From contig CH002343.1 in the NCBI GenBank assembly GCA_000149265.1, forward strand, positions 152,991 to 216,990: a stretch of DNA of 64,000 bases, written 5' to 3'. This DNA comes from Ciona savignyi (Eukaryota > Chordata > Ascidiacea > Phlebobranchia > Cionidae). Below, piece after piece: positions 29,401 to 40,200 of the stretch. Both the position numbers and the translations under genes were made by a program. The notes below the pieces were generated by a model. That model had not been told where the DNA came from and did no database searches. It saw nothing but the letters and a program-made list of their open reading frames with translations. How positions within the stretch are numbered: the stretch's first letter is position 1; the number at the start of each line of letters is the position of its first letter.

Positions 29401-30472
29401 CTTGGGCCCAGTTTCGATCCTGCAACCTTTCAACTGAAAGTCAACGCATAACCCACCAAGCCATTTAACAGGACACTTATATGAACCTAATGAAATTATT
29501 ACCAATTTCTAACCATTTTATTGTACGAAGTAATTAGGTTTATACCAAGATTTTTGCTGTTCCCCTATTGAAAATTACGTACATACAGTCCAATTCCGGC
29601 TTGTAGCAATAGTACCATTGGACGTTACTATCCAATGGAATATTATAATTTAAAGTGAGAATAGGGATTATTACTTTGGGCAGCCCGTAGCGTGTGCCTT
29701 TATAACAGAAGTTATGTTACCACAATCATTTTATCCTATGATGGCCACTGTATATATGAGTTAAATGATTAATATTTGGATTAAATGCTTCTAACATTAA
29801 CAGTACTTTAACAATGTCTCATTTTTTTAAATTAATTTTTGGGATAAAAAAATATCCAGGTATGTCGTGAAATGAACTTATATGAAGGTTCACTATGTAG
29901 TTGTGTAATGCAAACTGTGTGGCGGGGTTTAAATCGCTATTGTTTCCTTTCTCGAATCTACACATGACCACGTGACCTTGCCGGCACCGCGAGTCAAACG
30001 TGACGTCACACGACGTACGCAACGAAGCGTTAACAGTGGCCCAGTTTATAGTACAGGAATTGTGACGGTATTAACCATGAATTCAGAATCAATAAATAAA
30101 CATGTTATTTAATTTTTCTTGAAGCTCAGTGCAATACATTTTTAACGCTCGTTTTGTACAATGAAAAAATATATTTCTTGTTACTTAAAAAAGACTACGA
30201 TTAAACAAATACCGCATTGTGAAATAACGCGTTTTTACGGCTAAGTAAAATACTGGGTATATCACAACACTAAACGGAACAAAGTGATCTAGTGTACACT
30301 CAAATTAACTAATACACTAGATATTTAAATATTTCTCGAAGTCATATCGAATTTCATTTTACAGATATTTTACAGAACAGCTGTTACGGAAATGATTGCA
30401 AACGCAGATTATAATTACCTGGTGTTTAGATATGTCATCTTTGAGCAGTCTTTGCACTTGTTTCAAATCCAT
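20432..30472 (-). CDS. PHF21A: PHF21A (BHC80)-like PHD-finger protein, 12 exons plus a probable microexon, about 636 aa
   Basis: Exons in coding order: 30419-30472, 28729-28761, 28015-28159, 26665-27116, (26544-26551), 25271-25374, 24541-24699, 24049-24209, 23500-23713, 23018-23148, 22457-22603, 21258-21437, 20432-20554. The N-terminal coiled coil (MDLKQVQRLLKDD, then DEELKKQLKDVQ) parallels vertebrate PHF21A. A Ser/Thr/Pro-rich region follows, then the family block RRKVAANPVYSGG and an AT-hook (KRPRGRPR) assembled across an intron. The PHD finger is a C4HC3 set: CFKC, CDTC, FYHLSC and WFCMHC. After it comes WPGLQSIVHSYF and a C-terminal coiled coil, again as in PHF21A. The vertebrate protein belongs to the LSD1-CoREST repressor complex and reads unmethylated H3K4. 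Phase fails between 26665-27116 and 25271-25374 unless an exon of 3n+2 bases is inserted; the 8-base candidate restores it. Total length is close to human PHF21A (about 680 aa). Confidence 0.9.
20594..20830. repeat. Duplicated SINE-related fragments
   Basis: AACCCGTGAATGTGAAAACG occurs at about 20610 and again at about 20708, and TGTGTTGTACATGATTGA occurs near 20641 and 20799. These resemble the CCCGTGAATGGGAAAAC part of the composite SINE. The first copy overlaps the intron side of the last PHF21A-like exon. Confidence 0.5.
21462..22065 (+). repeat. Cluster of short tRNA-like units
   Basis: CGTGTGGCCAAATGGTTAAC (A-box-like) occurs near 21470 and 21842, and in inverted form near 21962. ATCATGGGTTCAAAAC and ATCATGGGTTTGACAC (B-box-like) end the units, each followed by an A-rich tail. 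The unit is about 100 bases. The first one is split by a composite SINE at about 21497-21737. The cluster lies in an intron of the PHF21A-like gene. Confidence 0.7.
21497..21737 (+). repeat. tRNA-derived composite SINE
   Basis: Starts with TAGAATAGGATATTCAT and runs through GTGAATGGGAAAACC to GGGCCGG. Read on the minus strand, the far end is tRNA-like, with an A-box-like GGTCTAACGG followed by a diverged B-box-like segment. It lies inside a short tRNA-like unit, so it inserted later. Composite tRNA-derived SINEs are known in Ciona; identity with a named family was not tested. Confidence 0.75.
23333..23455. repeat. 49-bp tandem repeat, about 2.5 copies
   Basis: TAGATC starts units at 23333, 23382 and 23431. 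Each holds TATACCCCCTATAAT and a near-complementary ATAGAGG or ATAGGGG arm, so each unit can fold into a hairpin. It lies in the intron between the AT-hook exons of the PHF21A-like gene. Confidence 0.75.
25680..25800 (+). repeat. Diverged composite SINE fragment
   Basis: Starts GGGATAGGATATCTGTGTTT, followed by GGGCAATCAAGAGATTACC and GGGTTACCAGACATATTGCA, in the same order as the full copy at 28941-29240. It causes the open frame seen on the plus strand here. Confidence 0.6.
26544..26551 (-). other. PHF21A: Candidate 8-nt microexon of the PHF21A-like gene
   Basis: The minus strand reads GTAGACAG, then ATCGAAAT, then GTAAGTC. Inserting these 8 bases between 26665-27116 (ends phase 0) and 25271-25374 (needs phase 2) gives one open frame through every later exon, reading KFRIEILVSPKAL at the join. 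A perfect donor could occur by chance in a 1.3-kb intron, so this is inference. Confidence 0.4.
27428..27735 (-). repeat. tRNA-derived composite SINE, inverted copy
   Basis: Runs from a tRNA-like head (GGTTAGTCTGGTGGTTTAGTG) through CCTTGGGCAAGGCAC, AATAGCTCCGGTAACCCGAC and TTTTCCCATTCACGG to AACATCCCATCCT, the reverse of the copy at 28941-29240. It lies in an intron of the PHF21A-like gene. Confidence 0.75.
28941..29240 (+). repeat. tRNA-derived composite SINE, fullest copy
   Basis: Begins with AGGATAGGATAGGATAGG (the tail) and ends with CACCGGGCCGG. Reversed, the tRNA-like head has the A-box TGGTCTAGCGG followed by a diverged B-box-like segment. It is the best reference copy in this window. 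It lies in intron 1 or 2 territory of the PHF21A-like gene. Confidence 0.8.
29241..29470 (+). repeat. Second, truncated composite SINE in tandem
   Basis: Directly abuts the previous copy and repeats GGGCAATCATTAGATTAC, GGAGCTATTGCAGTG, GTAGAACCCATTAGTC and GCCCAAGGACACAGC, with more substitutions and no GGATAG tail. Confidence 0.65.
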
Positions 30473-33400
30473 TTCTCGTTTAATTTTGTTCTATTCTTGA
30501 CCTGAACTCTATTTGTAAGTTGCGATAATTATTATTTCAGTATAGGCCAAATAAACCTACACTCGTGCCCTATAGATTTAGCTTCCCTATATTATATTCA
30601 TCCGCGCGGTTGATTGAAGCAATCATAAATGAATACTTAGTAAGTTATGCTACTTACTAATTTATATTTACGATGCAATGGTCGTTAAATAGATTTTTTA
30701 AACTGTTGCAAATTTATAGTACAGAAATAAGAAACTAAAAGGAACTAATTTCCAAAAATGTAGTTCCACCAAACCGATAGTCAATGACAATAAAAAGAAA
30801 AAGGCCGTAAGATTCCTCAGTTAGAATTCGTCACTCAACTACTTCTAGCTAGCTATATATTACTAAAAACATAATGGTTTATAACAAAAATGAGACAAAA
30901 TATTAAAAAAAACTTACAACTTTGCTAAAAAGAGGTCTATATTTGTTTGTATTTTTAATCAGTCCACTTTTATTTGTTTTGTCTTTTCCTGTACTAGTTC
31001 TACTATTTGTTGGTGTTATTCATCAGAAAAGAAAACACCGACTGTTAAATGCTTAAACATGCCAGTTCATACTAAAGCAGGCAAGCCTGGTCAAAGCGTG
31101 TACACAAACTGCTCGAATGAAACTAGGATGGAACGCGCCTCATTCTAAAACGGCAGCGCGTAATAATAAACCACATCTAGTTGCTTTATTTTAACATCTC
31201 ATTAGAAAATACCGAGAGGCCGACTAGCAGTATTGGGCAGAATCGCGACCAAACTCCCTTTAGTTGTCCAATACTAAATAGTCAAACTACATGCATGGTC
31301 ATAATATTTTACTTTTGTTCGTTCTAAAAAAATAATTTCCAATTTGTTTATTTCCTTTTAAAAAGCCAGATTTAATTCCTAGCTTACGATTGAACCTAGT
31401 ATTATTCATATTTTAGTAAATTTGACACGGCGTCCATTTCCGTTGTTGAGTTAATTAAAGGCCATACAACTTAGACAAAAAATCTAAATTTACTAAAACA
31501 AAGTTACCCACGAAAATGGTTATTCAACAAATATGACGTAGGTTTCTATTGCTCTTCCCCCTTTCTAGTGTCTTTATAACAAAAGCAACCAACGCCCCGT
31601 GACGATTTGTATCAAGGTCATTGAAGCCAATGTCATAGTCAAATACAATACAGAAGAAGAAACATACGGTTATACACTGGACGTATTTGAATATTTCCAC
31701 AAGAAGTACGATGGTGCAATTATTGTTATTTTAATAATGATAACATTGATCAAATTTATTACTTAACATTGCATTTGTTCTTTTAAATATTAATGACTTC
31801 TAGTTTGTGACTATGTCTTGCCGCAGAGTGAATTGCCAAATTTGTTCAAAGGTTGCAGAACAAGTGATAACATGCTTAACTCTCAGTTAAAATGTTTTGA
31901 TCTCGAAACTGGTCAAATTTGGTTGTTTAGTGGTCTGGACAAAAGATAAGTTATAGCCGCAATTAATATATATTAACCAGCTGCTTATAATGCAGCCACT
32001 AGTGGGCGTCTACCGTTAGTATGTTAGCATACTCACATTTATTCCTTCGTGAACGATTGTATATCCGAATGATTAATGCGACCAATTCATATACGGAATT
32101 CTTTATTGAAAAACTTTGGCAATTAAATAAATAAATAAAAAATCACTGGAGTCGTGGCCGAAAGGTTAACGGAAACTATTAGCCTATATACATATGTCAA
32201 ACAAAAACGGCCCTAGTAACAAGCCCATCATCAGTTTAAAACATAGCCTGGTTCCAAAAAATATTTAAAAGTTGGAAAGCGCAGGTGTCCTTTTAAAAAC
32301 ACGTGTAATCTTCAAATTGTTTGGTGTCTATACTGTCGGGTTAACGGGACTTTTTCGAAATTCTAAACACGATAGATACGTTACTGCTGTTGTAATTCAA
32401 CTAATTACACTGAGTTCAGTCAACGTCCACTAACGTCCTGAGAAAGGGCAGTATCCTACTCCTAATCGTCGGATTGTCTCGCCACAACCGCCGGTTTATC
32501 TCAGCTATTGTAGTGCGTTGTATAAAATTTAAGGCATTCTTTATGTTTCAGTGTAACTTATTAACCCATCGTGTCCAAGCGGTGCCCGCCAAGAGTTTTA
32601 TCCAATGACACAACTGACTAGTTTGGTGACCGGTTTCTTTCCTATAACATTTCGGACAAAAGGCCATGCACTTACTCATTTAGACATTCGTCCTGAGGAT
32701 TAGACGAAATATTCTTCGAATACCCGAGGTACTCCTTGCTTCTTAATTATATTAAAGTTGACTTAATTTATGTCGTGCAATATTTTGTAAAATATTGACA
32801 AGATATTTTTACATTCTATTTTATGTTTACCAATTTTTATTTCGATTGTTTAAATTATTTTTGCATTGCAGAGAAAATGTTGTGTTTTTATTCCGGAAAC
32901 GCCAGGCGCATAACCAACAGTCACTTTAAACGTTTAATATTAAACTGACAAAAAAGGAAAACGTTATAGAAGAAGCCAAAACGAAACTGACTTACCCAAA
33001 GAAAAAAGTGTTGAGAATATGTCTATTAGCCTACTATCTTGTGATTTCATTATAACGTGTGTTTCAACTACTGTATTTTTGGCACCTTTTCCTTTGATAA
33101 TAATTAATAATCCATGTTATCTTAACGTATCAGCATAAACTAAACCAGCCTACTAGAGAATATCAGTTGGTATCCAATACACTTTACAATATATTATTTA
33201 ATAAATTTTGTATTTCTTTGATATGTCGACCTTAGATCGATATTTTTAGCAGGGACGACGCGGTCTAAATAACCGGCGGATTTCGGTAAGCCAAGACCAA
33301 TACGTGATGCATATCAGTCCCACTTTGGATATTCTTGTTTTAACTCCATAAATTAAAAAATGCAGGAAAGTTATTTTGTGAGGAGTCGTCAAATTAAATC

Positions 33401-34235
33401 CAGGAAATGTATGGAAAATTACCACGTGTGATTGTCGTCCAAGCGGCTGACTCGATCCAACAATCTTTCGGCTGCCTGCAGATCACCAACAATTTTACCG
33501 ACTGATCTAACCAGCCGATCAAACCTCAATAAATATTGGGATTGTAGTTTTGTGTTGTTCTATGTCGGGCTCTTCATATAAAAACAACAATTTTTTACCG
33601 TGTTTTAACGAACGACTAAACCGATTTAAAAAAACTTTAATTGCTGAACACGATCTTATAAAACTTACACATGAAAGTTTAGCTTAATTGATAAAAACGT
33701 CGTCGCTTCAAGCAGTAGAAGTAACATTACGATTAGGCGTAAAAATTAAACTTGCAAAAAATGGACGATCAGAAAAAAACCTAGGCTTCGCCAGTGACCA
33801 TGAACGCGAGATCATCAATCCATCGGAATAGCCGTTTCAAATTTATTAAAAATTATGCCACGTGAAAAGAGCAATGGCAGTATTTGGAAGCTAGATTTCA
33901 GTGAATTTAACAAACGGACATACACGCCACGTCACATAGCACAAGTTCGATTGTCCTATACAAAAAATTATTTTTAAACGAAGCAACTTTAATTTCGGTA
34001 ATTTAACTTAAAACCGTTTTAAATTCAAAGAATGAGCACAAAGAACAGTCTTGCGCCAATGCACGTCATATTAAACTGCTGCAATAAATAAAAATCCCTA
34101 ATTTTTTTGCAAATAACCGTTTACCGCTCACGACGAGACAGCACCAAAACGTATATGATTTCGTAATTTACAGATTTCGTCGATGTAAACCAGTTGCGCG
34201 GTATGCGGAATGCGTAGTGCGTCATGCGCATGTCG
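30473..34235. other. Intergenic region between the PHF21A-like and NUP50 genes
   Basis: No supported gene and no long open frame. It holds the probable PHF21A-like promoter side, a short tRNA-like SINE at 32150-32265, diverged composite SINE remnants at about 32330-32700, and a small repeat near 33435-33530 (CTTTCGGCTGCCTGCAGATC) that resembles 18395-18415. Confidence 0.55.
32150..32265 (+). repeat. Copy of a short tRNA-like SINE
   Basis: CGTGGCCGAAAGGTTAACGG at the left and CCCATCATCAGTTTAAAAC at the right, with an A-rich end, match the layout of the units at 21462-22065. Confidence 0.5.
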
Positions 34236-37200
34236 TCATTCGTTTTTCTTTGCGTTCAAAATCTCCACAAGTTCGTCCGCTTCGTCCGAAGTCTTCACTC
34301 GAATCAACATAGGGACGACCTGAAGTAAACGCCGTTTAACATGGTTTGGTTGAATGAATTGGAAAAATTAAAAACAATATTCTCATGGCCATGCTTTATT
34401 CGTATATCCTGTAAGACAGCTTGTGCCCACAGCCGAGTTGCTTGAGTTTTTAATGTTTGATTTATTTATATCCTCGTGTGAGAAGCCGAGCTTTATCGGC
34501 ACCCCGATTAGCTTCGTTAGTAAGCGCGTCGCCTTTCATCCAAAGGGTCGCAGATTACAGAGAAACTGGGAGCCAACAAGTCGGTTTTGTCTTTAGGCAA
34601 GGTATTTAAAATGTCTGAACTTTGTGGAATGATGGGTTCTACAAAATTAAAGGACGTCTTAATCCAGTACACCATACTGTAATAGCTCCGGTAAGCCGAT
34701 GTTCGGAGCGTGGTGATCTAACGATTGCCCGTGTTTAAAGGACACTCGCATTTTCACAAGCACAGGGATAAACATGAATATCTTCTCCCATCCACGGGTA
34801 TCGTAAGACACCAAAGAATTGATTACAGTTGAATAAATAAAATTGTTTCTATAGTGGAATTATTTATATCCCGTTTAGTGGGAAGCCAGGTTTTATCCAC
34901 AAGTATAACACACAAAACCCCAACGGTTAAGAGTTGCTAAATGTTAATTTGTCATATTTTTTAAACATGTAAACAGTCGGTTTGCAAAGACGCAAAGAGC
35001 GTTCATTGACAGTCTGCCGTCAGTCGAATGGTTGTTGAATCAAAACCAGACCAGTCGGATTCCTTGGGTAATGCATTTTGCGAATAACTCCCTAAACACA
35101 GTGGCTTGAATAAGTTTAAAAAAAATTGAAACAGCAAAACCGTCTTAATCAGATGTACATCATACTACAATAGCTTCAGTAACCCGATGATAAGCATGTA
35201 GTTATCTAACTGGTAACTCCTTGCGTTTTTCAATCCACGTGGAAAAAAATACACAAATAACACATTAGGACTACAAGACGTAAAAAGTTAACTTTCCGAC
35301 CTTATTAGGTTCATCTTCATCGATGGGAGGGTTGGGAATACAGGAGATGGAGACGTTGTTCTTCCCTTGCTTCCCAACCGGCATTGCTGAGTTAAGCAGA
35401 ATATTGAGCAATAAATTGCCGAGCGAGGTGTCAGCGCGTACGATGAGCTGCGTTTTGCTCGACGATTCCACCGGTTTCAAATGCAAATGGCCGACACCTT
35501 TATCGGCGTACGAGTTGCCTTTCATGTAGAACAACTTGCATCTGCGTTGAGTAATATAGTTTTTACTGCTAGCGACAAAAGTATTTTAATCATCAAAAAA
35601 ATATAATATGACTGGAGTATTCATCTAATTTTTTTTAAACGCAAAAAAATAGCTACTTAACTTACTTTACTAATTGTTGTTTTTAACTACCCTTTAAATA
35701 CTGATGACTAATCAGGTTATATCGACTGTAGTTTACACCACACAAAGAGATAAAAATAAGTAGCGTGTGTGCGTGTCCCATAAAGCAAACTCTAAAAGTT
35801 TTACTTTTTGGTGTAAAAAGCTCCATCTTCCTTCACAACTTGAGTTTCATTCTTGGGTGGAGTGTAATCGTCATCGGTGGTTGTCTGGGGTGGATTTAGG
35901 GGTTAGTTACTATTTTGGGGCCGTTTTTTTAATGGTGTAAGTTTTATTTTGCATGTGGTTCCAATGGTTGTTAACATTATTAAATTATTTTACATGTAGT
36001 TGTTAAAATTATAAAATTATTTCACATAAAGATGTTAAAATTTTTTAAGTAAAGATCAATACTGTAATAGCTCCAGCAAGTTGACTTTTGGCAGATTGTA
36101 TATTACTGTGCACCTGCGCAAGCAACTTTACATTGCTTCAAACCAGTTGTATTTATATGTTTGTCTAAATTAAAATTTCGGTCTTGAATCTTAACACTGT
36201 AATATCAGATCAACTGGTGTGTGGGCATGGGGTGTATCACTGTGCACCTAGGCAAGTCACTTTAAATTGCTGTGCAATCTACAATTAAGGGCCAGAGAAA
36301 TAGTGGAGCTTATCATTTGTACACTTGAAGGGTCATCTTACTTTTCCAAGTGTTTTCCCACCGGCACATCCAAGCAAATGATAATAGTGACCATATACAC
36401 AACATAACAAATATGTAACTAACTTTGGATTGAGTTGAATCTGGGGCAACTGGTTTCGATCCGACCATTGAATTAGCGAACTGGAATCCCGTGAAGCCCC
36501 CTGAAGCAGGTTTGGTGCCAAACGAACCAAACCCTTTAAAGGGTGAAGCTGTGTTGGGTTTGAAAGCACCCAACGGGTTTACGGGGGGTGAGGTGACCAC
36601 TGGTTCACTGGTGGGAATTGTGGTGTCATTTGTGCTGGTTGGTTGTAATGGTGTTCTGGTTGGTAGCAATGTTGTGCTTGTTGGCAACAAAGTCGTGCTG
36701 GTTGGTTGTAATGGTGTGCTCATTGGTTGCAATGGTGCACTTGTTGGTTGCAATGGTTTGTTGGTTGGTTGCAATGGTGTGTTTGCTTGAGGTTTGGGGG
36801 AACTTTCAACAGCAGAGCTTTGACTGTTGGAAAATACAAAACTAATATTTAGCATAACTTAGGCGAAAAAAAGTTCTTCAGTCGGGTCAGAGGTACTGGA
36901 ATACAGATCAGCTGCATGCAGTTTGTATCCAGTCCATAGAAAGTATCAACCACCAAGAAAAGATCTTGTTCACCCTCCTTATTACACATTAGATGTGGTA
37001 GTCAACTGTTACTCACCAACACAAGGCAAAAAAAAATCCATAATAAGCATTATTACCAATGTTAATTGTCAATTTCAAGATTTACTTAAAACCTATGGAC
37101 AGGAAACTGTACTTCCAAATTTGGGCAAAAAAAGACGTTCTGACAATATCAAACTAATTACTTACGAGCTGTCACACTCAGATTGACTCCCGGAACCATA

Positions 37201-40200
37201 TTTGTCCTCAATGTCGCTCAAATGCTTCTGGTAATCCTTGAATATTGGAGTTAGATCACAAACTGGGTTCTTCTCAACATGGTCCTGGGAATGAAATATT
37301 TTAGTATTTAACGTTGCCGCACTATATGTGAGATTTTTTAGTTAGTAATCGTAAAAACTTCAACTTCGGTGAAGAATGCAGCTCTAATTAAAGTTGTGCT
37401 AAACACCTGAAGCATTTTCTACACAAAGGCTTTCATGTCAGAAATGTATACAAACTGAGAAATAATCTTACACATAATATATTTTACTGCATTAAAAAAA
37501 CACTAAATCATAATTGAGGCAAGTGTCATGTTTTTTTACATCCTTTCCAGACAATGGCAAAAACTGGAAACCGTAGACCGAACCACAAGTAAACATTTCA
37601 AAAGTGTTTTCCCACATATGCATATCAGTATTAGAATGCAATTCAATTAAATTGGAAATACCACAATACAAAATTTGCTTAATGAAACCCGTCCAAAGCA
37701 CAGAATGTTAATCAGGACGACTATATTTATACGATAACCTGCTGTTGACTGCGGTACACATTAATGTTATTATTGTGTTTGTGGGTTACTAAAGCACGAC
37801 TATTAATTATATCATACTTGTGATGTCACAAAGTCATACTTACGATGGTACAAAGCAATATTAATACAAATAATAAACCATAGACAGTTTTTTAAGAAAC
37901 TAAAATTAAAAACAATCTTTTAATATTTCAAGGTATTTCAGATGGCTACTCTGTTTATTACACTTACTTTCGAAAATGACAACAAATTCCACATGTTTAA
38001 GAGCGACATCAGCCAGGAAATAAACCACAAAAGAATAAAATATTGAAATAAGTTTTAAATGAAATATTTACCACAATCCATTGAGTTACACTCTTGTTTA
38101 GTGCACTGAGGTGGTGGTTGTAATCCAAATCGGCAGTTTTCTCTTTTTTTGTGGAAATAGCATCGGATCTTTTTAGTGGTGAGGTGTCTTTAATGGGAGA
38201 TTTGGGGTTTGTGCGCTGGGTCTGGGTTGGAAGAGTGTTTTAGTAATAGGAATGCTAACACCATGCTACTTAATCTCGGTACCAGTATATAAAGTAACTA
38301 CTTAAAATGGTTCTCTTTCAATAAACATCCTAATTTTGTGTAGAAAACAATCTGGATATAATTTTTTTTAAATATGCCAAATATGTATGTGCACAAAACA
38401 ACGTAGATATAACAGCCATTTGACAAATATATCAATCAATATTGTACATACAACAACTTGGATAATAAATTTCTTTAACATTTTTGTGCAAAAAAAACAA
38501 CCTTAATAAAGCCCTTTTCAAACAAGGTATGAATTTTTAATTATCTTTAATATATAGATTTTGACAAGACGATTTTTCAGACAATTCCCAAAACAAATGT
38601 TAGCCAGGGAAAGTAAGCAAATCATACCACGTTCGTTTCGTCACTGCTTGTCACTTCCACATTGCTTCCTGCAGATACAGCATGGATGTCACAACAGTGA
38701 CAACATGTATTCTTTATTCCAGTGTAATTTAACCAAATATTTATATATGTTATAGGTACTTAAAAACATAATGATATAGATATTCAAAATGTATATACAT
38801 ATAAAAACTTGAAAGCTGATAAAAATGGTGAAAGTAAAAACAGTGTCAGTAGCCTTACCTTCCCATACATCCCCATGAAAGATTAAAAAAATGCCACAAT
38901 GCAAAGCACACTGCATACACTATGGAATTTAAGAACAAAAACTGTAGCAATGTATTTTGTGTATGTAACAAGTCATAATATCTCCGATTATTGTGCGCAC
39001 AATAAAATCTGATGATTGCCTTGGTTATCTAAGTTTTCCCATTCCAGGGATAAATATGTATATGTATGGTATACAGGAAAAAGCAACATTAGTATTATAA
39101 TGACAGATTTATATACGGCACTACTATTAGTCCTGGAAAACATAGCATTGATTAAAAAATGTTTAACTGTTAAAATGCCACAAATAAAAGTTTTTTGCTG
39201 GATTTACGTTAACGCCATGCTATATGCAATCAGTTGTAATATGTCTAATTTCACTAATTTTTAAACATCTTTTAGAAACCAACACTTCATTGTTTTTTTT
39301 ATTCAAGTGCTTGCATTTGACCTTTAGTGTCAGGAGTCAGCATAACAACTGCCCCTAAGTAACTGCCCGTTTTAAGCATTGACTAATACATTATTAGAAT
39401 ATTTACACCGCAATAAGCTACGACTACCATGATGGGAGACTAAGTAGATTGTTACGGCGACACAGTTTCCATGCATCATTGTTTCCTGCATGTAACAACG
39501 TCAATACTTTTCCGTTCTTGGATTTAATGCGGATGTGAATTGCAATGTACAAATCTGATCCAATATTATATGTCAACAATGCACAAATTGCGCTGATAAC
39601 CTCGTGGAGACGTTTAAGTGTGCATGGGTGACAATTACATACACTGACTGCAAATTCTAGTTCTTACTTTTCTAATTGGAACTTAAATATTTATTTTAAT
39701 CTTTAAGGATTAGAACAAAAAATCAATGATTTTAACCGTAAATCGTAATTCGTATGCATAACAGTGTATTTTACTAAACAACAAGTTTACCAAATGATTG
39801 CCTTATTCAAAAATTGTTTTTGCCAAATTATAATCAACAATACATTGTTTCTTTAAATGACTAATAATATGATGTGCACACTGGCGTCCATTCCCGGGGT
39901 GGCAGGGGTGGCATGCCACCCCAGTTAAAAAATGCGGGGTGGCAACATACAAAATATACCATACTTGCCACCCCAGGATTTTCACTCATTACGGTGTTTT
40001 TTACAATGTGTTTACTGTAAAAAAATAATTTGTAGAACCGAATCATAAAAATCGCAACCTAAATAACACATATGTTCATTATTATTTCGAAAGGTTACTA
40101 AACTTCAATTATACATAACTCCGTTCACACGTCGATTGTTTGATTGTCAACGTAATATAAACAACCATTCACACGTTGATTGTTAATGTAATATACACAC

